The notes under the pieces were generated by a model. That model was not told where the DNA came from. It ran no database searches and saw nothing but the letters and a program-made list of their open reading frames with translations. From Bacillota bacterium (GTDB lineage: Bacteria; Bacillota; Dethiobacteria; DTU022), in contig JAAYGO010000300.1 in assembly GCA_012727685.1 (NCBI GenBank), positions 1 to 9,657 of the forward strand: a stretch of DNA of 9,657 bases. The letters run 5' to 3'. A program made the translations under genes and the position numbers. Positions 1-7,083 of this stretch are shown here, piece by piece (the stretch's first letter is position 1; each line of letters begins with the position of its first letter).

Positions 1-2
1 AC

Positions 3-128
3 CCGCCCGGGGTACTGCCCCCCGCCGAGAAAATTACGCAAAGACCGCATGAAGAGGTCGAAGCAGTCCTCAAAGGCCCCCTGCACCGCGGAGGCCGCAA
101 TATCTATACCATCGCTTACCCGCCATAA
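3..128 (+). CDS. C-terminal fragment of an unrecognised upstream protein
   Basis: An open frame enters from the left edge and ends at TAA 126-128, giving about 41 codons. The residues (ending RNIYTIAYPP) have an ordinary protein composition, with a charged, helix-like stretch (EEVEAVLKG) before a short aromatic/Pro tail. I do not recognise the family. The choice of this frame over the other two is a judgement from composition. It lies about 160 bases upstream of the first transporter on the same strand, so it could belong to the same transcription unit or end the previous one. A perfect 8-bp inverted repeat lies 48 bases after the stop. Confidence 0.4.
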   Translation, partial: PPGVLPPAEKITQRPHEEVEAVLKGPLHRGGRNIYTIAYPP

Positions 129-176
129 ACCTGACTTTGCGTGGCGCTTTGCTTGTTGCTTGACCGGGTCGGTAAA

Positions 177-205
177 CGGAGCCCTCACTGAGCGCGGGGG
201 CTCCG
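177..205 (+). repeat. GC-rich inverted repeat downstream of the upstream gene
   Basis: The arms CGGAGCCC (177-184) and GGGCTCCG (198-205) are perfectly complementary around a 13-base loop. There is no T-tract after the second arm, so this is not a classical intrinsic terminator. It may be a transcript-end hairpin for the upstream gene or a structure in the leader of the first transporter. Confidence 0.4.
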
Positions 206-286
206 CCGCTACCCGGGCTCATTTGTCCTCCTTTGGGCAGCGGTATGCACCGCTTTTATTTTTGCACTGGCAGGAGGCCTGGCGCT

Positions 287-1579
287 TTGAACGCTTCTCA
301 AAACGAACACCGCTTTTTTTATGGCTGGATTGTGGTTGCGATCGGTTTTCTCTGTCTCCTCGCCACTTTCGGGATCAGGTCTTCTTTTGGGGCCTATGTG
401 GCTTCCTGGGAAACAGAGTTTGCCATCGGAAGGACCCAGGTTACTTTAATCTCCGTGATCAGCATGATTACTTTTGTGATCTTCCAACCGCTCATGGGGC
501 GCCTGATCGACTGCCGTGGAACCCGCCTGGTTTTAAATCTGAGCATGCTGTTGACCGGGGGCGGCCTGCTCCTCGCCTCCATGGCTACCGGCTTGTGGCA
601 ACTGGTGCTCCTTTATAGCCTGGTTGCTTCCATCGGTATGGCCGGAGGCTCCACGGTGACGGTCCAGGCCGTGGTGACGCACTGGTTTGTGGAAAAAAGG
701 GGCACGGTGATGGGACTGGTGCTCTCGGGGATGGCGGCGGGCCAGCTTGTTGTAGGTCCGGCATCGGTCATGCTCATCGATAGTTATGGCTGGCGCCCGG
801 CTTTGAAAGTGTTCGGCATTGCCGTCCTTGTGATTATTGTGCCGCTATGTTATTTTTTATTTCGCTCCAGGCCGGAAGCGATGGGCCTTGCACCCTACGG
901 GGCGAAAGAGGAAATGGCGGTGGAAACTGAAGCCGAATCTCTCGAGCAACCCTTACCGTCAGAACAAAAGTATTCCATATTTAAGAGCCGTTTCTTTTGG
1001 CTTTTAACCACTCCCTACTTTGTATGCGGTTTTACCGATACGGGACTGATCAACACTCATTTTATACCTTTTGCGGAAGGCCAGGGATACAGTGCGGCGC
1101 TCATTGCCGTAGTTTACGGTTCGATTGCCATCTTTAGTTTTGCGGGAACGATCGGCGCCGGTTTTCTTTCGGACCGGCTAAACAGGCCCAGGTTCCTGTG
1201 TATCATCTACTGGAGCCGTGCCTTCATCTTTTTGCTGCTGTTGACCGTTCTTAACAACCCCGTTGGCCTCTTTCTCTTTGCCGTCATCTTCGGCTTAACC
1301 GAGCGGGCCTCGGTTCCTCCTACCGGTTCGCTCTGCGCCCATCACTTTAATGCCCTTTCCATCGGCATGGTCTTTGGCTATGTTTCGATCAGCCACCATC
1401 TTGGCAGTGCCTTCGGTTCCTTTATTCCGGGAGTGTTATTTGATCTAACCGGTTCCTATAATCTCATTTTTGCCATCTCCATCGGTTTGCTGTTCATCAG
1501 TGGATTGCTGGTATCCAGAATAGCAGAACCTGCCTCCAGCCAAAAGCAACCGGCAGCGGCTGATTATTCCACGAAATAG
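287..1579 (+). CDS. MFS transporter, OxlT/monocarboxylate-like
   Basis: This is an integral membrane secondary transporter of about 430 aa and 12 predicted membrane segments, probably for a carboxylate. The N-terminal FFYGWIVV signature (residues 10-17) and the later GWRPALK after the sixth segment are typical of the oxalate:formate/monocarboxylate branch of the major facilitator superfamily. The loop 2-3 motif is visible as GRLIDCRGTR (71-80), and a hydrophilic Glu-rich central loop separates the two halves. I chose the TTG start at 287 because AGGAGG lies at 272-277, nine bases upstream. An in-frame TTG at 233 would add a tail unlike this family. Lying first in a locus of radical enzymes, it may import an organic acid or export a product. 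The substrate cannot be read from the sequence. Confidence 0.85.
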   Translation: MNASQNEHRFFYGWIVVAIGFLCLLATFGIRSSFGAYVASWETEFAIGRTQVTLISVISMITFVIFQPLMGRLIDCRGTRLVLNLSMLLTGGGLLLASMATGLWQLVLLYSLVASIGMAGGSTVTVQAVVTHWFVEKRGTVMGLVLSGMAAGQLVVGPASVMLIDSYGWRPALKVFGIAVLVIIVPLCYFLFRSRPEAMGLAPYGAKEEMAVETEAESLEQPLPSEQKYSIFKSRFFWLLTTPYFVCGFTDTGLINTHFIPFAEGQGYSAALIAVVYGSIAIFSFAGTIGAGFLSDRLNRPRFLCIIYWSRAFIFLLLLTVLNNPVGLFLFAVIFGLTERASVPPTGSLCAHHFNALSIGMVFGYVSISHHLGSAFGSFIPGVLFDLTGSYNLIFAISIGLLFISGLLVSRIAEPASSQKQPAAADYSTK

Positions 1580-1609
1580 CTGCCGGGACCCCCATTTTTA
1601 GCATAATTT

Positions 1610-1639
1610 AAGGTTCAATTCAGTTTGTTTTCAGTAAAG
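1610..1639 (+). promoter_or_regulatory. Shared upstream element, copy 1 (second transporter side)
   Basis: Positions 1610-1627 match 3235-3252, upstream of the glycyl radical enzyme gene, at 15 of 18 bases. The core is AATTCAGTTTG here and AATTCAGCTTG there, with AAGG seven bases before the core in both. CAGTA follows 14 or 15 bases after the core start (here 1632-1636). A TATAAT hexamer lies just downstream at 1645-1650 and a CATAAT at 1602-1607, neither with a convincing -35 box. I infer a regulator site or common promoter element. Confidence 0.4.
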
Positions 1640-1680
1640 CCAGTTATAATAAAGACGTAGAGCTTGATTGTGATTTCGGC

Positions 1681-1704
1681 AAAGTGGTTTGATCCACTTT
1701 TTTT
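1681..1704 (+). terminator. Rho-independent terminator-like hairpin
   Basis: AAAGTGG (1681-1687) pairs perfectly with CCACTTT (1694-1700) around a six-base loop (TTTGAT), and the T-run continues to 1704. The stem is short and only moderately GC-rich, so strength is uncertain. It lies 101 bases after the stop of the first transporter and about 30 bases after a TATAAT hexamer at 1645-1650. It could therefore end the first transporter's transcript or attenuate a transcript that continues into the second transporter. Confidence 0.55.
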
Positions 1705-1922
1705 ACGGTTCTGCCATTTACGTCAGCTCCTTAAATTCCACCCTTACATTAACCTATCCGGTTCTGCGTCACATTTTCTTGAAAAATGTAATGCCGGGTT
1801 TAGAGCAAGTGGTTTGCCGTGCCCGGTGCAGGCAGAATAGAGGGCCATGCCCCGGAAATCTAAGGCGATATCAGGGCATGAAAAGCCTTTGTTTCTTGTG
1901 GCTGAAGTTGTAGGAAAAACTC
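1705..1922 (+). other. Gene-free leader of the second transporter with inverted repeats
   Basis: I see no convincing gene here. Inverted repeats suggest a folded leader: ACATTTT (1771-1777) with AAAATGT (1783-1789), and CATGCCC (1846-1852) with GGGCATG (1874-1880). A 74-codon open frame from 1689 crosses the terminator, has no ribosome binding site and resembles no protein I know. I found no match to a cobalamin riboswitch or other known leader class by eye. Confidence 0.3.
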
Positions 1923-1937
1923 AAGGAGGTGTTATCA

Positions 1938-3152
1938 ATGATGAAGACGGCGCAAACACGTCTTTTCACCATAAACTTTATCTTCATCTGGCTGGCTACA
2001 TTTAGCCTGATGCTTGTTTTTTATGGTTTGAACTCCACGCTGCCGATCTACATTGAAAGATTCAGCGGGTCGGTGAAGTATGCAGGCCTGGCCATGACAA
2101 GCCTGACCATCGCTGCCATTTTGGCCAGGTTGATTGGTGGATATTTGCTGGATCGCTTTGGCCGGCAAATAGTCTTAATTGCCGGGATAGTTGTATTTTT
2201 AATCCCTACCATCTTTTATACCTGGATGGTTCCCGTAATCGCCTTGATTGCCTTGCGCTTTCTGCAAGGCTGGGGCTGGGGGGTGGGGCATACCGCCATC
2301 AATACCGTGGCCATGGATGTCACGCCGCGTGAAAAACTGGGCCAGGGGATGGGCATCTATACCCTTTCTTTCAGCACTTCTATGGCCCTGGCACCGGCAA
2401 TCGCATTGTGGTTTATTTACAACTACCCGTTCTGGCAACTGTTTATCATGTGCGCTCTGTTAACTCTCTTCGCCCTTGTTTTGGCGCTCATGATCAAATA
2501 TCCCCGGATCAAGGTCCAGCCTGCTCCATTTAACTTGAAGGGTTTTGTTGAAAAGGAAGCGCTGCGTCCTGCGGTGACCGGCTTTATCGTCATCTTCGCC
2601 AACAGTGCGGTCATGTCCTTTCTGCCCCTTTTTGCCGAAAATATCGGCCTGACGGAGGCGGGGTTGTTCTTTACCGCCATGGCGCTGACCGCGTTTCTCT
2701 CCCGGCCCTTTGCCGGACTGGTTTTGGATAAAATCAGAGGGGAGAAGGGATACAGCTTTAATGTTATTTTGGCCGTGGCGATGATGATTGCCGCCATACT
2801 CGTCGTGTCACGGGCGACCCTGATGTCACACCTGTTGGCCGCAGGCCTCATCTTGGGGGTGGGAAACGGTTTCATTCAATCAACGCTGATGGTTGTGACC
2901 GTCGATAGCGCTCCGGCCTCCAAAAAGGGGCGGGCGATCGCCACCTATTGGGCCTTCGTTGATTCAGGTGTAGCGGCTGGTTCCCTCTGTTGGGGCCTGG
3001 TTGCCGCTGCCTGCGGTTTCCGGCTGATGTATGTTTTAGCAGCCATTCCCTTGCTGGCTGCGCTGGCTGTTTTTTTCACATGGCGCAGCCGCAGCGAAGT
3101 GCGGCAATCAGCCGCAGGGGGAGATGCCTGCATCGTGAAGCTTCCCTCCTAG
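1938..3152 (+). CDS. MFS transporter, drug/metabolite-type (DHA1-like), substrate unknown
   Basis: This second membrane transporter is about 404 aa with 12 predicted segments and belongs to a different branch from the first. It starts with LFTINFIFIWLATFS followed by an LNSTLPIYIE stretch, a pattern common in small Firmicute MFS permeases. The canonical motif GGYLLDRFGR is at residues 67-76, a Trp/Gly-rich fourth segment (LQGWGWGVGHTA) follows, and a degenerate LDKIRG motif lies in the second half. ATG 1938 is preferred because AAGGAGG (1923-1929) is eight bases upstream; the adjacent ATG at 1941 is equally possible. It precedes the glycyl radical enzyme gene and shares an upstream sequence element with it. 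A role in substrate uptake or product export is inference. Confidence 0.85.
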   Translation: MMKTAQTRLFTINFIFIWLATFSLMLVFYGLNSTLPIYIERFSGSVKYAGLAMTSLTIAAILARLIGGYLLDRFGRQIVLIAGIVVFLIPTIFYTWMVPVIALIALRFLQGWGWGVGHTAINTVAMDVTPREKLGQGMGIYTLSFSTSMALAPAIALWFIYNYPFWQLFIMCALLTLFALVLALMIKYPRIKVQPAPFNLKGFVEKEALRPAVTGFIVIFANSAVMSFLPLFAENIGLTEAGLFFTAMALTAFLSRPFAGLVLDKIRGEKGYSFNVILAVAMMIAAILVVSRATLMSHLLAAGLILGVGNGFIQSTLMVVTVDSAPASKKGRAIATYWAFVDSGVAAGSLCWGLVAAACGFRLMYVLAAIPLLAALAVFFTWRSRSEVRQSAAGGDACIVKLPS

Positions 3153-3173
3153 CCTGGCACCTGTTGCCAGGCT
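3151..3173 (+). terminator. Perfect hairpin at the end of the second transporter gene
   Basis: AGCCTGGCA (3151-3159) and TGCCAGGCT (3165-3173) form a perfect 9-bp stem with a five-base loop, beginning inside the stop codon (3150-3152). No T-tract follows, so it may be an mRNA 3'-end stabiliser or a partial transcription barrier rather than a full intrinsic terminator. Confidence 0.5.
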
Positions 3174-3203
3174 GCTTCGCCCCTCCCCATGACCGCCTTA
3201 GAT

Positions 3204-3260
3204 TTCAGTATTCAGTATAATTTCAGTTAAAGTTAAGGGTTAATTCAGCTTGAAACAGTA
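3204..3260 (+). promoter_or_regulatory. Promoter/operator region of the glycyl radical enzyme gene, with shared element copy 2
   Basis: A perfect TATAAT (3216-3221) sits in an AT-rich stretch about 130 bases before the start codon; no good -35 hexamer is visible at 16-18 bases. TTCAG recurs at 3204, 3211, 3222 and 3244. Positions 3235-3252 match 1610-1627 at 15 of 18 bases. If TATAAT is the -10 box, the shared element overlaps or lies just after the transcription start, a common place for a repressor operator. This is inference from position. Confidence 0.45.
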
Positions 3261-3347
3261 TCATGGAAATGGATAACATGGGATTCATGTAACCTGAAAG
3301 CTGATGAATAGTGAAGTGTATTACAGTTTTCTAAAGGAGGTTTTATC

Positions 3348-5858
3348 ATGAGCGTTTGCCACGTCAATGCGGACGAAATCAGGAAACTAAATGTGATGAC
3401 GGAAAGGCTGCAAAAGCTTAAAAAGGAATGGGAAGAAGCAAAACCGATCGTTTACGTCGATGACTCGCTTTTATTTACGCAATCGTGGAAAGAGACAGAA
3501 GGGTTGCCCATTGATTTGCGATGGGCCAAGGCCTTTGCCAAAAAGCTGCGTGAATGCCCGATCCTGATCCGGGAAGGCGAGCTGATCGTCGGCTCCCTGA
3601 CCAAGCATGTGCGGGGCGCCAATGTTCTTTGCGCCATGAAGCCGCGCGAGATTCTGGAGCAGCTCGAGCGGGGGGCTTTCGATCGCAAACTAAGCGATAT
3701 TGCCACCACCTACATCGATCCGGAAGATGCACGGCTGTTAAAAGAGGACGCCGAATACTGGATTGAGCATATGCCGCCCAACTACATCAACGATGCCTTG
3801 CGGGAAGAATTTGGCGAATCGCACTTTGATCTGATGATGGACGAGGCGATGGTGTTTGAGGGCCGCGGGGTCAGGCACAACCCGGACAGGGGTTTATTCC
3901 AGGGCTGGGGCGCCATGGGCGGCGGGATTACCGGCCCCCGGGGCAAGGTGATCAATGAAGGCCTCAATCATGTTATCGCTGTGGCGCGGGCCGAACTGGA
4001 GAAAATGCTGGCGGAAGGGGCTGTCCTGGACGGCTCAGTGGCTGCGGCGCAGCGCAAGTATTACCTTTTAAAGGCGATTATTATTAGCTGCGAGGCGATC
4101 ATTGACTTTGCCAGGCGGCACGCGGACCTGGCCAGGGAAATGGCCCAAAGGACCAGCGATCCGGTCAGAAAGGCTGAGCTCGAAAGGATCGCCCGGAACT
4201 GCGAACGGGTGCCTGCCGAACCGCCGCGCGATTTTTGGGAAGCGGTGCAGGCTGTCCGCTTCTTGCACGTGGTTTGCTGGAAGGAATCGCCGGAGCGTGC
4301 CGAGGTCACAATCGGCCGCCTGGATCAGATGCTCTATCCCTACTATGAAAAAGACCTGCGGGAAAACCGGATCACCCGCCAGCAGGCTGCGGAGCTGCTT
4401 GGCTGTTTCTGGCTGAAAACGAGAGAGAATGAAAACCTGGTCACGATTAAGCGCGAACACCGGGCTGCTCCCGGAAGCCTGCTGCCGAACGTGACCATCT
4501 GCGGCCGTGACAAGGAAGGGCGTGACGCTACCAACGAGCTCTCCTGGATCGTTCTCGAAGTGATGCGCCAGATGAAGCTGTCGGAGCCCGCCGTTTATGT
4601 CCGCTATCACGAGGACTTGAGCGATGAGTTCCTGATCTTCGCCCTGGAATGCAATCGCGACTTTGGCGGCGGCAACCCCGCTTTCCTCAATGACAAGCTG
4701 GGAACGGATCGTTACCTGGCCCGGGGGATTAAATATGAAGACGCTTCGGACTGGTATGCCAGCGGATGCCTGGCCTATAACCTCGATTGCGCCGAGCACG
4801 TGGCCGGCACAATTAACCTCAACCAGCCAAAGATTCTCGAGATTACCTTAAATAATGGCGTTGATCCCCGGACCGGGAAAGAGCTGGGGTTAAAAACGGG
4901 CGATGTCACCACATTCACCAGCATTGAACAGCTATACGATGCGTTCCTCAAGCAGGTGGATTATTTTGCCGATAAGCTGCGCCGCCATTACTTCATCTAC
5001 TGGAGCACCGGCATCGCGAACGATCCGCAGAGCGGGCTCCGGGCGGCCATGCTGTACGAAGATTGCATTCCCAAAGGGTTGGCACCGCGGGAAGGCGGGG
5101 CTCGCTACCCGGTAACCCGCATGTCCTGGTTCGGTGACGGCGGTATTACCGATGTTTCCGACTCCCTGGCCGCAATCAAGCACCTGGTCTTCGATCAGAA
5201 AAAGATCACCATGGCCGAGTTGCTGGAGGCCCTGAGAGATAACTGGCAGGGTAAAGAACATATCCGGCAGATGTGCCTGAGCGCGCCGAAATATGGCAAC
5301 GACGACGATTATGTAGACGATATCTTTAACTATATCTCGATGAAGACACAGGAAATTCTGCTCAGCCGGCCGGATCCCTTTACCGGTTTGAAGCCGTTCC
5401 TGTTTAAAGGAGCGGCGGCGGGACACGTCGTTCGGGGCAAGGCTATCGGCGCTTTACCCAACGGCAGGAAGGCGGGACAGCCGCTCAATGACGCGGGAAC
5501 CTCCCCCATGCCGGGTGCAGATGTGAACGGACCGACCGCGGTAGTCAACTCGGCAACCAAGGTGCCGCATGCCTTTGCCACGGTGGGGTTGGCCCATAAC
5601 ATGAAGCTGACGAAATCGCTGCTAAACACCCGTGAAAAACTGATAAAAGTAGCTTCGCTGATCAAAGTGTTCATGGCCCGGGGCGGATGGCACATTCAGT
5701 TCAACATCCACAGCCTTGAAGAGCTGCTGGACGCGAAAAAGCATCCGGAGAAGCATAAAAACCTGCTGGTGCGGGTCGGCGGTTACAGCGCTTACTTCGT
5801 AGATCTGCCGCCGGAACTGCAGGATGAAATCATCGCGCGTACCCAGCACGCCGTCTAA
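3348..5858 (+). CDS. Glycyl radical enzyme (pyruvate formate-lyase family), unassigned reaction
   Basis: This is a cytoplasmic, oxygen-sensitive enzyme of 836 aa, within the usual range of the PFL/diol dehydratase/decarboxylase superfamily. The long PFL-type domain covers roughly residues 10-690. The C-terminal glycyl radical domain has HIQFNI and the signature RVGGYSAYF, placing the radical on Gly812. The candidate thiyl-radical cysteine is Cys474 in YASGCLAYN. Characterised diol/choline eliminases and 4-hydroxyphenylacetate decarboxylase have Cys-x-Glu here; this protein has Cys-Leu-Ala, with Asp480, Cys481 and Glu483 further on. It also lacks the Cys-Cys pair of pyruvate formate-lyase. The reaction therefore cannot be assigned: it could be a new lyase, decarboxylase or addition enzyme. 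The ATG at 3348 has AAAGGAGG seven bases upstream. The activase follows after a terminator, and a B12 mutase module lies beyond it, suggesting a small organic acid as substrate. Confidence 0.9.
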   Translation: MSVCHVNADEIRKLNVMTERLQKLKKEWEEAKPIVYVDDSLLFTQSWKETEGLPIDLRWAKAFAKKLRECPILIREGELIVGSLTKHVRGANVLCAMKPREILEQLERGAFDRKLSDIATTYIDPEDARLLKEDAEYWIEHMPPNYINDALREEFGESHFDLMMDEAMVFEGRGVRHNPDRGLFQGWGAMGGGITGPRGKVINEGLNHVIAVARAELEKMLAEGAVLDGSVAAAQRKYYLLKAIIISCEAIIDFARRHADLAREMAQRTSDPVRKAELERIARNCERVPAEPPRDFWEAVQAVRFLHVVCWKESPERAEVTIGRLDQMLYPYYEKDLRENRITRQQAAELLGCFWLKTRENENLVTIKREHRAAPGSLLPNVTICGRDKEGRDATNELSWIVLEVMRQMKLSEPAVYVRYHEDLSDEFLIFALECNRDFGGGNPAFLNDKLGTDRYLARGIKYEDASDWYASGCLAYNLDCAEHVAGTINLNQPKILEITLNNGVDPRTGKELGLKTGDVTTFTSIEQLYDAFLKQVDYFADKLRRHYFIYWSTGIANDPQSGLRAAMLYEDCIPKGLAPREGGARYPVTRMSWFGDGGITDVSDSLAAIKHLVFDQKKITMAELLEALRDNWQGKEHIRQMCLSAPKYGNDDDYVDDIFNYISMKTQEILLSRPDPFTGLKPFLFKGAAAGHVVRGKAIGALPNGRKAGQPLNDAGTSPMPGADVNGPTAVVNSATKVPHAFATVGLAHNMKLTKSLLNTREKLIKVASLIKVFMARGGWHIQFNIHSLEELLDAKKHPEKHKNLLVRVGGYSAYFVDLPPELQDEIIARTQHAV

Positions 5859-5876
5859 GCATTTGGCGCCATTCTA

Positions 5877-5929
5877 GCGGAAAGAGCGATCTTTATAGAA
5901 GATCTCTCTTTCCGCGTTCTTTATTCTTT
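5877..5929 (+). terminator. Strong intrinsic terminator between glycyl radical enzyme and activase genes
   Basis: GCGGAAAGAG (5877-5886) pairs with CTCTTTCCGC (5906-5915), and after a single C/T mismatch GATCTT (5888-5893) pairs with AAGATC (5899-5904), leaving a five-base TATAG loop. T-rich sequence (GTTCTTTATTCTTT) follows. It begins 18 bases after the stop codon. Partial read-through would give much more glycyl radical enzyme than activase, which fits a catalytic activase. That reading is inference. Confidence 0.75.
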
Positions 5930-5950
5930 CCGCGTTCTTTATTCTTTCGG
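5907..5950 (+). repeat. 18-bp tandem repeat overlapping the terminator 3' arm
   Basis: The unit TCTTTCCGCGTTCTTTAT occurs perfectly at 5907-5924 and 5925-5942, followed by a partial third copy (TCTTTCGG, 5943-5950). The first copy contains the 3' arm of the terminator stem, so the second copy offers an alternative partner (TCTTTCCGC at 5925-5933) for the 5' arm. Confidence 0.85.
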
Positions 5951-6059
5951 AATAGGCGGGAAACTTAAGACGCTATTTCCGGGGACGAGGGTCCATGGCA
6001 GGGTATCGACTTGACTAACCGGCGCAGCGGATCGTTCGCCTGGAAACCCATGCCGGTTA
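5948..6059 (+). other. Leader of the activase gene with nested inverted repeats
   Basis: Two further inverted repeats lie between the terminator and the activase. CGGAATAG (5948-5955) pairs with CTATTTCCG (5973-5981) with one bulged base. TAACCGGC (6016-6023) pairs perfectly with GCCGGTTA (6052-6059) around 28 bases, the second arm ending about seven bases before the ribosome binding site. No known riboswitch consensus was recognised. Confidence 0.35.
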
Positions 6060-6078
6060 AATGATGGAGGAATCAGGA

Positions 6079-6990
6079 ATGGAATCGATTAAAGGGATGG
6101 TCTTTAATATCCAGCGTTACAGCATTGACGACGGGCCCGGGATCAGGACCACCGTTTTTTTAAAGGGCTGCCCATTGCGGTGCCTCTGGTGTTCAAACCC
6201 GGAATCGCAGAATCCCTGTCCGGAAATAGCGCACCGGGAATCTTCGTGCAAGCGGTGCGGCCGGTGCGTGGAAGTTTGCCCGGTGCAGGCCATTTCACTC
6301 ACGGAGGGCGCGATCCGGATTGACCGGAACCTTTGTGATAACTGTGGTGAATGTGTTTCGGAGTGCCCCCACGAGGCGTTGAAAATTTTCGGCAAAGAAA
6401 TGACGGTTGATGAAGTATTTGCCGTGGTGCGTAAAGATAAGGACTATTACAAAGTCACCGGTGGAGGGGTGACGGTATCAGGGGGTGAACCCCTTGCCCA
6501 GGCTGAGTTTGCGGCGGCGCTTTTAAAGCGGTGCCAGGAGGCGGGCATACATACATGCCTTGACACCTCGGGTTATGGAGCCCAGCCGGACCTTGAAAAG
6601 ATCCTGCCCTACACCGCCCTGGTTTTATTTGATTTAAAGCACATGGACCCGGTTTTGCACCGGGAATATACGGGCTGCGACAACGAATTGGTTCTGCGCA
6701 ACCTCGAGCTGGTGGTAAAAAATGGAACGCCCCTCATCATCCGGATCCCCTTAATTCCCGGCCATAACGATTCCGATGAACAGCTTGCCGCCTTTGCCCG
6801 CGTTGCGGCGGAAGTGGCAAAGGGGGCGCCGGTTAACATTATGCCTTATCACCGTTATGGAACGGGCAAATACAAGATGCTGGACCTGCCTTACCAGCTG
6901 GATGATTTAAAGCCTCCTGCGGAAGAGAGGCTGCAGAGAGCAAAAGAAATTTTTAATTCCTTTGGGTTGGAGTGCGAGGTTAAAATTTAA
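6079..6990 (+). CDS. Glycyl radical enzyme activating enzyme (radical SAM, two extra 4Fe-4S clusters)
   Basis: This activase uses S-adenosylmethionine and a reduced 4Fe-4S cluster to abstract hydrogen from the radical glycine of its partner enzyme, presumably the upstream glycyl radical enzyme. Starting at ATG 6079 it is 303 aa. The N-terminal motif YSIDDGPGIRTTVFLKGCPL is typical, and the radical-SAM cysteines are 31, 35 and 38 (CPLRCLWC). An inserted ferredoxin-like region carries CKRCGRCVEVC (57-67) and CDNCGECVSEC (86-96), as in the activases of diol dehydratases, choline lyase and decarboxylases but not the short PflA. The SAM-binding GGE motif is in VSGGEPL, and DLKHMD follows. ATG 6079 is chosen over 6061 because GGAGG (6066-6070) is eight bases upstream of it and the family starts close to this point. 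The extended leader suggests separate expression control from the glycyl radical enzyme gene. Confidence 0.93.
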   Translation: MESIKGMVFNIQRYSIDDGPGIRTTVFLKGCPLRCLWCSNPESQNPCPEIAHRESSCKRCGRCVEVCPVQAISLTEGAIRIDRNLCDNCGECVSECPHEALKIFGKEMTVDEVFAVVRKDKDYYKVTGGGVTVSGGEPLAQAEFAAALLKRCQEAGIHTCLDTSGYGAQPDLEKILPYTALVLFDLKHMDPVLHREYTGCDNELVLRNLELVVKNGTPLIIRIPLIPGHNDSDEQLAAFARVAAEVAKGAPVNIMPYHRYGTGKYKMLDLPYQLDDLKPPAEERLQRAKEIFNSFGLECEVKI

Positions 6991-7083
6991 AGTTCAAAGA
7001 TCATCGGGAAAAGGCATCTGGCGGCACGGTCTGTGCTTAAATTGGGGTCTATCAAATCAGCTCTGGACGAGGAGGAGAAACAG

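Noticed and set aside
49..618. 189-codon open frame overlapping the start of the first transporter
   Set aside because: It overlaps a clear MFS gene in another frame, has no ribosome binding site and an arginine/cysteine/proline-rich composition unlike a real protein.
1689..1913. 74-codon open frame between the two transporters
   Set aside because: It begins inside a terminator-like hairpin, lacks a ribosome binding site and resembles nothing I recognise.
3154..3166. TGGCAC...TTGCC resembling a sigma-54 promoter
   Set aside because: The spacing between the boxes is too short (three bases instead of five), and the sequence is explained by the perfect 9-bp hairpin at the transporter stop codon.
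4068..4799. 243-codon minus-strand frame inside the glycyl radical enzyme gene
   Set aside because: It is antisense to well-conserved coding sequence and is explained by GC-biased third positions.
5907..5950. Tandem repeat as a CRISPR array
   Set aside because: The copies are adjacent with no spacers and there are only two full units.
5948..6060. Possible cobalamin riboswitch before the activase and B12 mutase genes
   Set aside because: No B12-box-like conserved sequence was found; only generic inverted repeats are present.
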